From the NCBI RefSeq assembly GCF_014839805.1, contig NC_051131.1, positions 5,878,913 to 5,942,912 of the forward strand: DNA of 64,000 nucleotides, read 5' to 3'. Below the pieces are notes generated by a model. It was not told the DNA's origin. It did not search any database and worked only from the letters and a program-made list of their open reading frames with translations. Origin of the DNA: Manduca sexta. Taxonomy: Eukaryota > Arthropoda > Insecta > Lepidoptera > Sphingidae. The translations under genes were made by a program, and so were the position numbers. Below, one piece after another: positions 29,101 through 38,561 of this stretch (position 1 is its first letter; each line of letters begins with the position of its first letter).

Positions 29101-31412
29101 ATTTCCACGTATTAAACCAGAAAAAAAAACAACGATAAACATCGTGTCCGTTGCTTTTTATACAAATATTTTCAAACACTAAACAGACGCCGTTGAATAG
29201 GCATTAGTGTAATCATATTGACGTATTCAGGGTCACTATAAGTTTTTTCAACGATAGTGACGTAACAAGAACACGCGAACAACACTTGAGGGGGCGGCGC
29301 GGGCCCCACGGTGGGCGCCAACAGGGTGAGGTGGCCTCCATACTCCGTTAACCGATTCCAACAAACTACAGTCAAGCTTCCATTCGTAAAAGTAAGTTAC
29401 GACATGACTACATTTTCTAAATAAAATTGTCGGTACTAAACATGCTAATGATAAAATACATCCACACAAGACAGACTAAAAGGGTCTCGAATGTGTATGT
29501 TCAAATCGTAAAAACCCGGTGTACTTCAAGAAACTCTTAAGTTTTGTAGTAGGTAAGGGCGCATTTGGAGGTCAAGTTCGTGAACTTACGTATTGCCGGT
29601 TCGAAATAGTCCTACTTGACCTAAAACTAACACAAATGGTTTGCTTTATTGCCTCTCGTCTTAAAGTGCACTATAATCGGTAAACACACTGTTTATACAT
29701 CTTGGAGGTAGAATAATAGAACTTTGTAAATACTTTTAATACAAATGGGCCTTGTTAACATAATATTAACATAGTATTACAGCACAGTTGTGTCATTCCC
29801 GATCACTATTTTAATTAACCTTGAAATCCCCTACAATATAAAGTACGATTGAAGTCACCGCAACGGTAAAATTATAATTTAATTAAATTCTTTCAAATTA
29901 GACTGTGTTTGTTTTTTACTTTGTAAATGTGGAATAACCTGTTATGTAACGAATAAAAACCGTTAAGGTTAAAGTACTTTTAAATAGTTTTCATATCAAT
30001 AAATGATCGTTGTTTTTTGTACATTTGCTCTGCTATACCAAATGTTACCGATGTATGATGTTCATTATTGATTACTAACCTGCTGCCACACGTGATGAGG
30101 AAACCGGTGAGCGACCAGCGCTGCAGCGATGGTGTGTGCAGTTGGTAGCAAGATGCCAAACGCCGCGGCGACCGGCGCACCGACGGGCAGCAGGGCGTAG
30201 GCGGCAAACACGGCCCACACGACGTGCACGGCACCTTCGGCGGCGGCGCCGGGTCCCCAGGCGGGCAGCGTGGCGGCCAGCGCGGCGCCCCCGCCCGCCA
30301 GTGCCAGCCAGCACGCGCGAGGCAGCCGCCGCTCCGGCGCCACGCCGCCTGCCCGCCCGCACCACCACGCCAGCCCGCTGCACAACACGGCGTGCGCGCC
30401 CAGAACACCGACCTGCACCAAAGTAATAGTATTGTTGAGGCATTCCATTGTGACTTGTGGGACATTTTGACAATTTTGAGTTGTAACTATAATCGAACTC
30501 ATAGCTTCATATTAAAAAAATGTAAATATAGTAGATAAAGGACTACTTTACAATATAACGTCAAAGAATTTTTGAAACAATTAATAAATCTTAGAAAAAT
30601 TTAATTTGCATGAACATGACTGGTGGTATACGAAAAAAACCGTATTCTACGTCTGTGTATTCTGAGTGGAGTTTTACCAAACTATTTAATGTTAGTAACA
30701 GCCATGAGCTTTTATAATAAAAATTAACATGCTAGCCATGGTATCATAAAATAAAAAAATATTCAAATTTGAGTATGGTGGGACAAGTCTTTGTGACTTG
30801 TTAGGACAAGTCAAAAATATGTGAAATAATTTAATGATTATTTCTTTCGAAATACACATCGAGATATTTTAATTCTCCATTGTATACCAGAAAAAAACTC
30901 TTAATAAGGAATGTACCTTAAATTGATGCAAGGTAAAAAAGAAATATTTTAATTGTTGTTTTTAAAAGATTATTAAATATAGTTGTCTAGAGCTATTAGT
31001 TAAATAGATGTAATTAATGAAAGTTTAATAATATCAGGATTTTCCTCATTTATGTGGAATAAATATACCGTAATAGATTGTTATAAGGATAACTGACAGC
31101 AAAACTATCGAACATATTAACTGGAAACTAGTGCTTTTAAGATGAATCTTACACAAGTAGTTACTATACAATGAAAATTACTGATTAACTGATTACCTGC
31201 GGTGCTCTGCGCCAGCCGCGAGTGGCGTCGACGGCGGCGAGTGCGGCGGCGAGCGCGGCCCACAGCGCCAGCGCCGAGCCGACGGAGGTGCGCTGCAGCT
31301 TGCATGCGTACCGCGCGTACAGCTCCTCCAGCTCGGCGGACTCGAAGCGGCGCCGCGTCACCAGCCGAGCCAGCGGCCCGCGCGCCGACATCGCCTTCAC
31401 CGCATGGTCCAT
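2000..31412 (-). CDS. rut: Adenylyl cyclase, rutabaga/AC1 type (5' part, six exons, continues past left edge)
   Basis: This enzyme makes cAMP from ATP at the plasma membrane; in the rutabaga/AC1 family it is stimulated by Ca2+/calmodulin and acts in learning and neuronal plasticity (family knowledge). Join on the minus strand: 31412-31197, 30412-30080, 23172-23023, 20229-20111, 3675-3564, 2127-2000; all splice sites are GT/AG and the phases agree. The 352 visible residues give a cytoplasmic start, membrane spans at about 42-62, 73-90, 104-121, 132-148, 151-173 and 184-204, a linker helix with DENEKLERLLLS, and half of the C1a cyclase domain. Metal-binding aspartates are D278 (FADIVGF) and D322 (ILGDCYYC), 44 residues apart as in known class III cyclases. 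The run [16 protein letters not shown] and the linker sequence favour AC1/rutabaga over the AC2 or AC5 groups. The calmodulin site and second half lie outside, so calcium regulation cannot be checked here. Confidence 0.9.
2128..3563 (-). other. Intron 5 of the cyclase gene
   Basis: An intron of 1,436 bases between the two C1a exons. Apart from the retroposon tail at 2161-2232 and a (gat)-rich stretch near 2396-2412, it is plain AT-rich sequence with no coding signal. Confidence 0.8.
2161..2232 (+). repeat. Retroposon 3' tail (lepidopteran SINE/LINE type)
   Basis: Reads tctttgggtgaggccaatg, then cagcagtggacattctgcgg, and ends in a (gat)n run. This matches a very common 3' tail of lepidopteran retroposons. 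Only the tail is present, so the parent family is uncertain. It is antisense to the gene and lies within 35 bases of the acceptor of exon 6. Confidence 0.6.
3564..3675 (-). CDS. rut: Cyclase exon 5: start of C1a catalytic core
   Basis: The exon has 112 bases. Its first base completes a serine codon split with exon 4; then [20 protein letters not shown] and [17 protein letters not shown] follow, ending in phase 0. It contains the first metal-binding aspartate (D278) in FADIVGF. Acceptor tgtttgttgcag|C is strong; donor AAC|gtaagt is near consensus. The maT transposon begins 115 bases upstream of this exon in transcription order. Confidence 0.95.
3791..5089 (+). mobile_element. maT element (Tc1/mariner superfamily, DD37D), full length
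   Basis: A 1,299-bp element bounded by TA target duplications (3789-3790 and 5090-5091). Left end GTCTGGCCATAAATACTGTT and right end, read inward, GTCTTGCCATAAATATTGTA form roughly 23-bp terminal inverted repeats with few mismatches. It contains one uninterrupted transposase frame of 364 codons and an AATAAA at 5028-5033. Length, TIR size, TA target and the DD37D catalytic spacing all fit maT. It lies in intron 4 of the cyclase gene in the opposite orientation. Confidence 0.92.
3875..4969 (+). CDS. maT-type transposase (DD37D)
   Basis: Cut-and-paste transposase that binds the element's inverted repeats and inserts at TA. The open frame has 364 codons; the likelier start is Met19 (position 3929, MVWGDKENR), which gives 346 residues, near the usual size for the family. 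An N-terminal helix-turn-helix region (about 25-65) is followed by a GRPRSVR hook (77-83) and a second DNA-binding region (about 85-135). The catalytic triad is D169 (LFTDEKIF), D265 (QQDSAPGH) and D303 ([11 protein letters not shown]), with exactly 37 residues between the last two. The final Asp sits where Tc1 transposases have Glu, which separates maT from Tc1 (DD34E) and classic mariner (DD34D). There is no internal stop or frameshift, so the copy may be young or functional. Antisense to the host gene. Confidence 0.93.
   Translation: MCFLILAPIHCKIFCDIKMVWGDKENRIAVIALHKVGMEPNAIFKTLHTLGISKMFVYRAINRYNETSSVCDRKRSGRPRSVRTKKVVKAVRERIRRNPVRKQKILSREMKIAPRTMSRILKDDLGLAAYKRRTGHFLTDNLKKNRVVKSKQLLKRYAKGGHRKILFTDEKIFTIEQHFNKQNDRIYAQSSKEASQLVDRVQRGHYPTSVMVWWGVSYEGVTEPYFCEKGIKTSAQVYQDTILEKVVKPLNITMFNNQVWSFQQDSAPGHKARSTQSWLESNVSDFIRAEDWPSSSPDLNPLDYDLWSVLESTACSKRHDNLESLKQSIRLAVKNFPMERVRASIDNWPHRLKDCIAANGDHFE
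6973..7229 (-). mobile_element. Non-autonomous Helitron-like repeat, complete
   Basis: Read on minus, it begins TCCTACTAATATTATAAATG, passes through a segment like 'gttcctctttcatgg...gagcggatttggatgaaact', and ends with a GC-rich patch cccgcgggagaagccacgag followed by CTAG. It sits between an A and a T (A|TC...CTAG|T), the classical Helitron insertion hallmark. Inverted copy of the family at 18121-18363. No coding capacity. Confidence 0.75.
12133..12304 (+). repeat. Two-copy tandem duplication, 85-bp period
   Basis: Both copies begin tagacggcctagttagaaaa and run through agccaagatgctaggatat and ttcctatagattttctgttt. Copy 1 starts at 12133, copy 2 at 12218. They differ by a few substitutions and a small insertion (ccgt), so the duplication is not brand new. 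No coding content is seen. Confidence 0.85.
15177..15594 (+). repeat. Helitron-like interspersed repeat (longer family)
   Basis: Starts A|TCTATACTATTACGAGTATA and includes gtttgaacgcgctaatctca, ggctatataacatcacgcta and a GC-rich end gcaggcggaaccgcgagcga. The order of segments matches a frequent lepidopteran repeat type. The terminal CTAG is lost, so the 3' limit is approximate and the Helitron assignment rests on the 5' TC start and GC-rich 3' hairpin region. Confidence 0.5.
18121..18363 (+). mobile_element. Non-autonomous Helitron-like repeat, complete
   Basis: Begins TCCTAGCAATATTATAAATG directly after an A, includes gttcctctttcacgaaaaaa and ggatttggatgaaactttac, and ends with hairpin-forming gcgcgggcgaagccgcgagc plus CTAG at 18360-18363. 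The base after CTAG is A rather than the expected T. Clearly the same family as 6973-7229, in opposite orientation; 243 bp, non-coding. Confidence 0.75.
20111..20229 (-). CDS. rut: Cyclase exon 4: linker end and entry to C1a
   Basis: The exon is 119 bases, 39 codons plus AG of a split serine codon. It reads [20 protein letters not shown], then [19 protein letters not shown]. This is the conserved helix between the last membrane span and the catalytic core, where class III cyclases carry the VLP.HVA.EMK signature. Acceptor tttgtgtag|GAG, donor AG|gtaagt. Phase joins exactly to exons 3 and 5. Confidence 0.94.
20230..23022 (-). other. Intron 3 of the cyclase gene
   Basis: An intron of 2,793 bases containing the SINE at 20436-20665. 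A slightly GC-richer patch (about 21605-21665, containing aaccggctcacaacccgcta) may be a decayed repeat. Nothing else is recognisable. Confidence 0.75.
20436..20665 (-). mobile_element. tRNA-derived SINE (lepidopteran type)
   Basis: Read on minus: agtaactgtctcgatggtgt, then a pol III B-box-like GGATTCGATCC (20588-20598 on plus) followed by cccggggcaggcaaagtgg, a body with agctcggagtttggaattt, and the 3' end gcctctgcctacccca...ggataaaaggcgt. This order is typical of an abundant lepidopteran SINE. No target duplication could be identified by eye. Confidence 0.8.
23023..23172 (-). CDS. rut: Cyclase exon 3: sixth membrane span and linker
   Basis: Exactly 50 codons in phase 0. It begins [20 protein letters not shown], the last span of the first membrane cassette, followed by [20 protein letters not shown] and NEKL, the conserved amphipathic linker that couples membrane and catalytic parts. 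Acceptor attgtcgacag|ATG, donor CTG|gtgagt. The two leading methionines are internal residues, not a start. Confidence 0.93.
23173..30079 (-). other. Intron 2 of the cyclase gene
   Basis: An intron of 6,907 bases. A repeat-like stretch of higher GC at about 24610-24835 (contains gcagtctcagggtcagtcga and a (ggta)n run) is unclassified. A GC-rich island with an ATGCAAAT octamer (25590-25597) lies at about 25505-25640, and a perfect CRE palindrome TGACGTCA at 25409-25416. A GC-rich patch at 29283-29345 may be a retroelement scrap: on minus it starts TGTTGGAATCGG at 29363 and contains TTGGCGCCCACCGTGG. The rest is AT-rich and unremarkable. Confidence 0.75.
30080..30412 (-). CDS. rut: Cyclase exon 2: membrane spans 2 to 5
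   Basis: Exactly 111 codons in phase 0, residues 73-183 of the spliced product. Four hydrophobic stretches are visible: 73-90 ([18 protein letters not shown]), 104-121, 132-148 and 151-173 ([18 protein letters not shown]). Together with span 1 in exon 1 and span 6 in exon 3 they complete the six-span M1 cassette. Composition is extreme for the window: GC-rich codons and heavy Ala/Gly content. Membrane cassettes of this family are poorly conserved, so the call rests on position, phase and hydropathy. Acceptor ttactttggtgcag|GTC, donor CAG|gttagt. Confidence 0.88.
30413..31196 (-). other. Intron 1b of the cyclase gene, between the first two coding exons
   Basis: A 784-base AT-rich intron. No repeat or coding signal seen. 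Confidence 0.8.
31197..31412 (-). CDS. rut: Cyclase exon 1 (coding part): N terminus and span 1
   Basis: There are 72 codons starting at [12 protein letters not shown] and ending RRAPQ at donor CAG|gtaatc. The cytoplasmic part has the [20 protein letters not shown] stretch, which resembles the N-terminal EL..LY.RY...LQR region of rutabaga cyclases; span 1 follows at about 42-62 (Ala/Leu-rich). The first ATG (31412) has a purine at -3 and G at +4; a second in-frame ATG at Met8 is a weaker choice. The exon itself probably extends upstream as 5' UTR to an acceptor at 31468 (ttgttcacag|ATG). Confidence 0.87.
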
Positions 31413-31467
31413 GCCGCCACACGCCGCCTCACCTCGCCGCTGACCGCGTCACCGACCGCCGCTTCAT
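31413..31467 (-). promoter_or_regulatory. 5' UTR part of first coding exon, with a 12-codon upstream ORF
   Basis: On minus, ttatattgttcacag|ATGAAG provides a good acceptor, making 55 bases of leader before the main ATG. The leader opens immediately with an ATG: MKRRSVTRSAAR then TGA (31467-31429). This upstream ORF is out of frame with the main ORF and ends 16 bases before it. Such short ORFs often lower translation of the main frame; that role here is inference. If the acceptor is not used, the segment is simply intron or promoter. Confidence 0.5.
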
Positions 31468-33729
31468 CTGTGAACAATATAACCCTATTATACATCTGTA
31501 ACACATACGTCACATCTCAACGGGAAAGACGACGGTAAAAATGTGTATGTGTTATAATTGGATAATTTATATTTATCGCCGAAAATAACAAAAATAGCCG
31601 TTTGGTCAGGAATACTTATATGCGAATAATATGAAAAAAAATACGCGAATAAAATACATTTAACATTACATTGGCATCTTACCCTTCTCCCATTACAAAG
31701 GAGAATTAGCGAAACATGTTTGTCACAAATAATTAGGAAGCAAGAATATTCTTTAACAAAAAGCTTTTCTTCAAGTCCAATGGTCAAATAGTCGTCAAAT
31801 TAGAGGTTTAATTCAAGTCTTTCAATAGTTACGAGTCGATTTAAGTTAAATACAATTAACAAATCAACGGCTTATAACAATTCATGATCAACTGAAGATT
31901 CCAACTATTCATACTGGAATGAAGCACACTATCCATTTTCAAATGTCACATATAATCTCAAGCGTTCGAACTACCCTCTTTAAAATTTATCCATCAAATT
32001 TATAATGTAATCGAATCATAGAATATATGCTCGCAATATATTCTTATAATTATATTATTTGTCCCTAGAGTCGTTACAATTTCAAGTACATTTCGTTCAC
32101 TTAACCGAGGCATTGACTCCATTACATATTAACCGATCTAGTAATCCTTTAAACCCAGATATCGTTACATATTGCCGAACGCAAGTACAGAAACTACTAG
32201 TAACTGAGATACGTTGCCCTTTAAATATTCAGTGTACCGTACACATAGTCGGAATAGAGTTGCATTTGAAATCAGAAATACCGGATTTATAACGTGACAC
32301 GAGGCTACACAGGCCGCGCCTCGGGCGGCTCTCGCGACTCTCGGAGGGCGGAGCATCACTAACAGGATGCTTTTAAACTGAGATCAACGTTTCCGACACG
32401 GAGAGCTGTTTCTTCGCTTTTAGCAAAGAGCCTTAAGCAATTCTGATATTTGACGGATATTTGCGATGACGTTGTAAAAGGTTAAGGAGATTGAATTATG
32501 AAAACTAGTAAAGGAATTTCTAAATTAAGTTTAAAATTAAAGGTACTAACCTCCTGTTTTGGTTCAGAGATTTTGTTAATAAACAAACCTTTTTTTTTTT
32601 AATAAAAAAACCCTCAGGTCATCTGGATTACATTAAGAGTTGGTATGACAATCGTTTAACCTCTTATCAGAATATAATGAGAGCAATCTGCGATATTTAT
32701 TTACCCTCACCTCGCAAGGATATTGCAGTTGTAAATTGCGGTTTAAACTTTAGGAGCTCTTACAAGTGTCATATTTTTTTCTCCGGACTAGGTAAAACTG
32801 AACAAATAGAAACAGTTACAAAGAAATAACAACATGAACCAAATATAATATCAGTACTATTTCCAACAGATATTGTATATTGACACGCAACTGTATACAT
32901 CCTGTATTTCTTTTCAAGTATTAAAACATAAATTATAGGGTAAGAAATTAAAGTTCAGTCGACTTACAAATAGGTACACTTTTTAGTAAAAGAGAAATAT
33001 GTTTTTACCCTTTTAATTTTGCACAATAGAGCTTCTCTGTAAACCAAGCAAAAAAAAATACGTTCAAACTCAGAACAAGCTCGCAAGCTAATTATAAAAT
33101 TTTTTGTTTCGTTAGCGCTGAAACTCTAAGACGGGATGTATATAATGCTTTATTTAAGTTTAATAAGGTATTCAGAAATCTGTTTTAAGAAGAACTTGAT
33201 AACTAAGTGCGGATTATTTCAGACCCTCTTTACACAATATGGAAGTGTTCTAAGAAACACTATTTACGAAAATTAATTTCCATTTTGGCTACTGTTTGTA
33301 TCAAATAATTTATATTTATTACGTAAATACTTCACAAGAACAGTTATAAATTTACAATGAATAACATGGGAAAAGGCCTTTTTACATACATACTAGTATA
33401 ATTAGGAGTGCTTCATAAGAACTATATTTGTTTCATAATTTACGCAAGTGAAAAATATTATGCCGATTCCATCTCGTTGGATAAGAATTGATAGTGCTAT
33501 TGGCAAGATCAAATTTAACTTTTCATAGCGTGATTTGTGCTTTCCCTATCATTATTGTTTTTTTAATTATATTTTATTTTGTGCAATAAATACCAATAGT
33601 CTATAATGAACACAGCTTGCAAGTCGAAAATATTTTTCTTTTGACTCCTTAGCAGTCCATGATCCCAGTAATATATTTCTAACTTTAGTATTTTTTCATT
33701 TATTCCTATAATAATAATGTTTACACAAA
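31468..33729 (-). other. Putative first intron, segment next to coding exon 1
   Basis: AT-rich. A GC-rich block at about 32295-32356 (ctcgggcggctctcgcgact) does not extend an exon. A poly-T followed by ccctcaggtcatctggatta at about 32588-32640 looks like the tail of a minus-strand retroposon but is unclassified. No gene seen. Confidence 0.6.
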
Positions 33730-35615
33730 CACTCTAGATATTCGTGGAATAGCAACAACGTTTCCTCTGCAGGGTCCACAGTTGGGATTGGGGTCCCCCA
33801 GGGTTCAATTTTGGGACCATTTCTGTTTTTAGTTTATATTAATGATCTACCGTACATTATTAACAAAATGGCTGAAGTTGTATAATTCGCTGACGACACT
33901 TCTCTAATATTTAAACTAAATAGAAGGGAAGGAAATTTTATAGAGCCAAATAAAGTATTTAAATTGATTTCTGACTGGTTTTCTGCCAATAATCTTCTAT
34001 TAAATGCGGCAAAAACTAAATGTGTCCGATTCTCGTTACTGAACAAGATTAATGGAACTGATATTGATTTAGACGGGAATAAACTAGAATTAGTACCCTC
34101 TACAGTCTTCCTTGGGGTTTCTATCGATAGGAAATTACAATGGGGACCCCACATTCAAAAGAATTTCGGGTAAATTGAGTTCTGCAGTCTTTGCTATTAG
34201 GAAGATCAGATATTTAACTGATGTGGCTACGGCAAGGTTAGTATATTTCGCTTACTTCCACAGCATTATGTCTTATTGCATTCTTCTGTGGGGGTACTGC
34301 AGTAGATCTGCAGACCATTTTTATTTTACAGAAAAGAGCGATTCGTGCAATTTATAACCTTCGGTCTCAAGCGATTCCTTAGAGAACTGTTTAAGGAGGT
34401 GAATATACTGACTTTGCCAGCTGAATACATTTTTCAAAAATATTATGTATGTCCGTAAGAACCTAGGTACTTTTATGAAAAACAGTGACTTGCACTGTTT
34501 GAACACCAGAAATAAGAATAAACTAGTTGTTCCAAATTTCAGGCTCTGTAAAACAAATAAATCTTATCTAGCGAATTGTATTAAATTCTATAATAAAATT
34601 CCTCTTGAAATAACCAATCTGCCCGGCTATAAATTTAAGTGTCATATTAAGCGCGAGTTAATGTTAAAGGGGTATTATAATGTAAAGGATTACCTCGATG
34701 ATCAGACGGTTTGGAAAAACAGTCCTGCACACCCTGTCCAACCCTATGTTAACGCCAATATTAGAAATTAACTACATAAACGTCTCATGTGTACCTTTCT
34801 ACAATTTTGACATTATACTGGGTAACAGTTTTAAATGTCCGTGACATATTTTATTTTATATTGACTCATTGAATTATCAATGTATAATAGACGACCGACC
34901 GATCATTTTGTTGCATCAGCCTTAAAATTTATAATCTAAATTATATTGACCGAGATCTATGACAAAATATGAAATGAAAATATTATGTTTGTAAATGTAG
35001 GCGTATGCACGCTGTACACCGTTTCATAGTTTTATAAATTTTTAGTATTATTGTTTTTTTTCGTTAATTTTTTAGTTATTGCTAAATATTTTTATGTGGA
35101 TTTTCTCCGCACTTTTACGGTGATGTGCGTGTATTAGCTTATATAATTAATCAGACTTTGTATAGAAAAAGACTAATTAAAAAATATATATTTAATAACA
35201 ATATTATAAAAGAATGGACAATTGATGACAAAAAATAAAGCCCGGAGTTTCTTTCTGCCTTTCTTCTTCGGGTAGTCATCGCTTAGGTAGTTAGTGAAAG
35301 GCTGGTAGGTTAGCTAGTTTAGGGCTTTTATTGTCCTCACCAGTGAGGATCGCGACGCGTTTCTCCCTTATTGCTTATTCAAAAATACATATATACATCA
35401 TTTTATTTCTTCCCTGCCAGCCCGAGCTGGCTTCTTTGTTTACTAGGTATATTTTTCATTTATTTTATTTTCAATATAAATTGTCTTTATTTATATAAGC
35501 TAATCTAATTAAGTAATAATTAAATGTTCTCATGTACCTTGACTTATCATAAGTGCAACCATGTTCGCCTACGTGATGAATAAAGCATTTTTATTTTATT
35601 TTTTATTTTAGCAAA
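33730..35615 (+). mobile_element. Dead non-LTR retrotransposon (CR1/Jockey-like LINE), 5'-truncated
   Basis: The 3' half of a reverse transcriptase is followed by a long 3' UTR ending in gatgaataaagcatttttat and a T/A-rich tail near 35615. The 5' limit is where coding similarity fades (about 33730) and is approximate. The tail suggests plus orientation, antisense to the host gene. Confidence 0.7.
33760..34771 (+). pseudogene. LINE reverse transcriptase remnant
   Basis: Visible motifs: [20 protein letters not shown] (RT core block), then FADDTSL, the catalytic aspartates, then LISDWFSANNLLLNAAKTK and FLGVSIDRKLQWGPHI, and a C-terminal stretch NKLVVPNFRLCKTNKSYLAN ending at the stop at 34769-34771. 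A stop (33883-33885) falls directly before FADD. A frameshift near 34165-34173 and at least one more between 34300 and 34445 break the frame. The order of motifs is that of CR1/Jockey-type LINEs; the exact clade needs a tree. Non-functional. Confidence 0.8.
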
Positions 35616-37446
35616 ACGAAAATGTTATTTGATTTACTCTGACAGGAGTAATTTTTATAAATCATAAACTTTCTCAGTATACAATAAACTTTATATCTAT
35701 AAATATAAAAAACCTCACATTAAGAAAGTCAAAGTTAAATCGCGTCAATTTCAAATTAAATAAATGAATTTTACTAACATCATTAATATATTAAAACAAA
35801 GATATATCAGTAGACGTATCACTGGTAAAGAAGTATTAGAAGTAAGTATATACTTATCCTACAATACAAACAAGAATGCTTTCTAGACTACATTTTCACG
35901 ATAATAGCATAAACGATCGTGCTACTTCTAACGTATCATTTCTCCACTAAAATCATATATATTGAGACCGTCTCTGCTATCAACACAACTATAATTGATA
36001 GAACGTTATTAGTATATAATCAATCTTGACAAGCATTATAAAATAACGAATGATGAATATTGTTTTCTGTGGTTGGAAGATTAATAATAGAAAATAAGTC
36101 AATATTGAACTTCGAACTGATTCGAAATACGAATGTCTAAAACCGAATGAAATAACCGTACAGGAGATGGCCAATCCAAAAAATCACATTTCCACTCACT
36201 AGGTAGAGCTTATTTATTGTCAGTTCACTTCATGCAATGCGTACAAACGTCGTTTCCTTCTAATTCAAGTTAAAGTAGGAAAAATCTACATTCAGGCAGA
36301 GATTAAAGTATTTATGTCCTTTACGTTAAATAGCTTGGTGATAACACATGATAAAAATTAATGCTTTTTTGAACTAAACTAACTTAAACTAAGCTTTAAT
36401 GTATACTCAATATCATATTGAGTTTTTATCTTTGCCTGGTTTATTTATAACCTTTTTATAAAACATATATAGCCTTCTGTCCCGTATAATACTGAGAGAT
36501 GGCCACAACTGACAAGGGTAACACGGCCACGCAGAATGAGCATATACAATGAAATTTCAACGTTTATTTATTATAATTATACAGTTTAGTACGACCAGGA
36601 TAGTATCATTGTGTCACAAATAATTTACGTGTAGTGCCAGTTTGTTGCGACACGCATAATGAGTAATATTTCCAGATGCTTTACTCTTTCCTTGTTCTTT
36701 TTCCTTTTCTATAATACTGGCAACGTGCATGGTATTTGCGACAGTTGTGCAACCTTGAAGTTTCTTGAAATAAATTTAAACGAAAATAGTGGTAAACAAC
36801 GCATTTAAAAATTATCAATCTCACCCTTACTGCCGTGGCAAGCACACTCTTCCATCCCAACCACATCCGGAAGAGATGGCCAATAGAGTTTATTGTAAAA
36901 GGTTAATGTTTAAATGTTAATTTAAAATGGATTATTGTTAATTATTAAATAGAACTTTAATTTTACTTATTTAATTTCGTTGCCTTTCATATAGCACTAT
37001 GACGTCACCCCTGACATACCTATATAGGTATTACTTTCTAGGCCGTTGGTAACGCTGTCAGTATTGCAAGATGGATTTCATTCTCAAGCCGTCTGGAAGT
37101 GCAGGCTTCTAACTTGGTTTAACGGCTACTGCGCTCAGACAACAATCAGAACTGACGGCTTAACTTAGCTCACCAGACGCCACGCCAATGAAATATGGTT
37201 GCTGCTCTCCGAATTTCGATGGAAGGTGAATTGTGTTTCTTAAAGGCCAGGTCAATGAATCCACATCGATTAATGCCAAAGTTATAATAATAACATGAGC
37301 ATCGTAAATTGTTTTTTTGTCAACGATTAGACACTTAGACATCCAATACCAAAGCAAACTTAAATAGTAGCTATCTTCCTTGGATTTTATTGAGTATTGA
37401 TTTCAAAGCTTGAACCATCTAAAACTGTGTTTACTTAACATTTCTG
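35616..37446 (-). other. Putative first intron segment
   Basis: AT-rich, with a perfect CRE palindrome TGACGTCA at 37000-37007 just before a ctatatagg element at about 37019. No exon, RNA gene or clear repeat was identified. Confidence 0.55.
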
Positions 37447-37900
37447 AGCAAAGCTTGACCTTTTTTTTTTTTGGTTTCGCGGAGTAAGTGCCTCATTACT
37501 ACCGCCCAGCCTTCGTGGGGGGCGACTGAACGATTATGCTGGGGTAACCGTGTCTTACGGCCCGGCGTTGAGTCGCCCGGATTTGATGGTGACCTTCGGG
37601 CGACCGCCGGGCCGAGTCCCTAACCCTATATACAACTTAACCTATATACGGCCTACCAGCTAAAACTCCGCGGTGGCCCTCTTCGGCGCATTGGGGACGG
37701 CTGCGGGCTTCCTCTGACATTGAAGTGTCCAAGTCTACGACCGCAGCCGCCCCTGCGCGGTGCCGCCTTGCGGCCCGTCTCCTATGCGGGGCGAGGGGGC
37801 TCAGAAGCCCCCGCGCACCGAAGGACGCCCTCGGCGTCTACGGCAGCATGAGGCCAACTACACACTGCCGTCCATCCCGGGGGTAAGCAAAGCTTGACCT
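37447..37900 (-). mobile_element. Retroposed GC-rich element with poly(A) and 15-bp target duplication
   Basis: Identical 15-bp direct repeats (agcaaagcttgacct) flank the insert at 37447-37461 and 37886-37900. The insert (37462-37885) has its poly(A) on minus (t-run after 37460), so it was reverse-transcribed. The body is strikingly GC-rich for this locus. It has no useful open frame, so it is either the 3' UTR of a 5'-truncated LINE (an R1-clade-like source is my guess from composition) or a non-autonomous retroposon. The perfect duplication implies a recent insertion. Confidence 0.85.
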
Positions 37901-38561
37901 ACATTCACTACAATGCTTCACCGAATGGCTCCGAAAACTTTTACTTTAATATAAATCCAAAACAAAAATTTTAATTTTTTTTTTACATCAGTTGAGTGAC
38001 AAATGTTTCTTATTTTAATTATCTATTGAATTTGATTGAATAAAGCCACATAGTCCTGCTATAGGATGTGTTATATCCAAGAACTGACCCTTACCCGAAG
38101 TAAAAACCAACATTAGAAGTAAATGCAATTTCACTAAAGATAACTCGCAAGATCATTAGTAAAAAATAGTTAATATCAATACAAAATACATTCAATTTCG
38201 TTTCAGGTGATGACAACATTATAAATGATTATTGTCGTCAAATTTGACAAGCTCAAACAAGTTTTAATTTATGATTACCGATATCCAAAGTTTGAGTAAT
38301 AAATAAACCGCGTAAACAAATAGTCCGTGTGTTTATATTTAAATATTGTAGTAAATCGGTATTTACAAACACACTACGTATGTGCTTCACGTAGCGCTGT
38401 TGAGTTATATGATGGGTTTTTTTAACGGGTTAGTAATTCTTAATTCTTATGCCGCACGCAGTTTTACAATCTTTGTATACGCTGTATCAGAAGGAGGACT
38501 ATACTACATTAAAATCATTGAAAAAAAAACAATGATAATTCAAAACATCTATTAAGTAGTA

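Noticed and set aside
30136..30538. Plus-strand and alternate-frame open frames over the GC-rich block
   Set aside because: They are antisense or out-of-phase shadows of cyclase exon 2; Arg/Pro/Ala-rich translations without domain features.
31202..31501. Plus-strand open frames over the GC-rich block
   Set aside because: Shadows of cyclase exon 1; no plausible protein.
36990..37040. Promoter of a nested gene (CRE plus TATA-like element)
   Set aside because: No open frame or exon follows on either strand; the elements are short enough to be chance.
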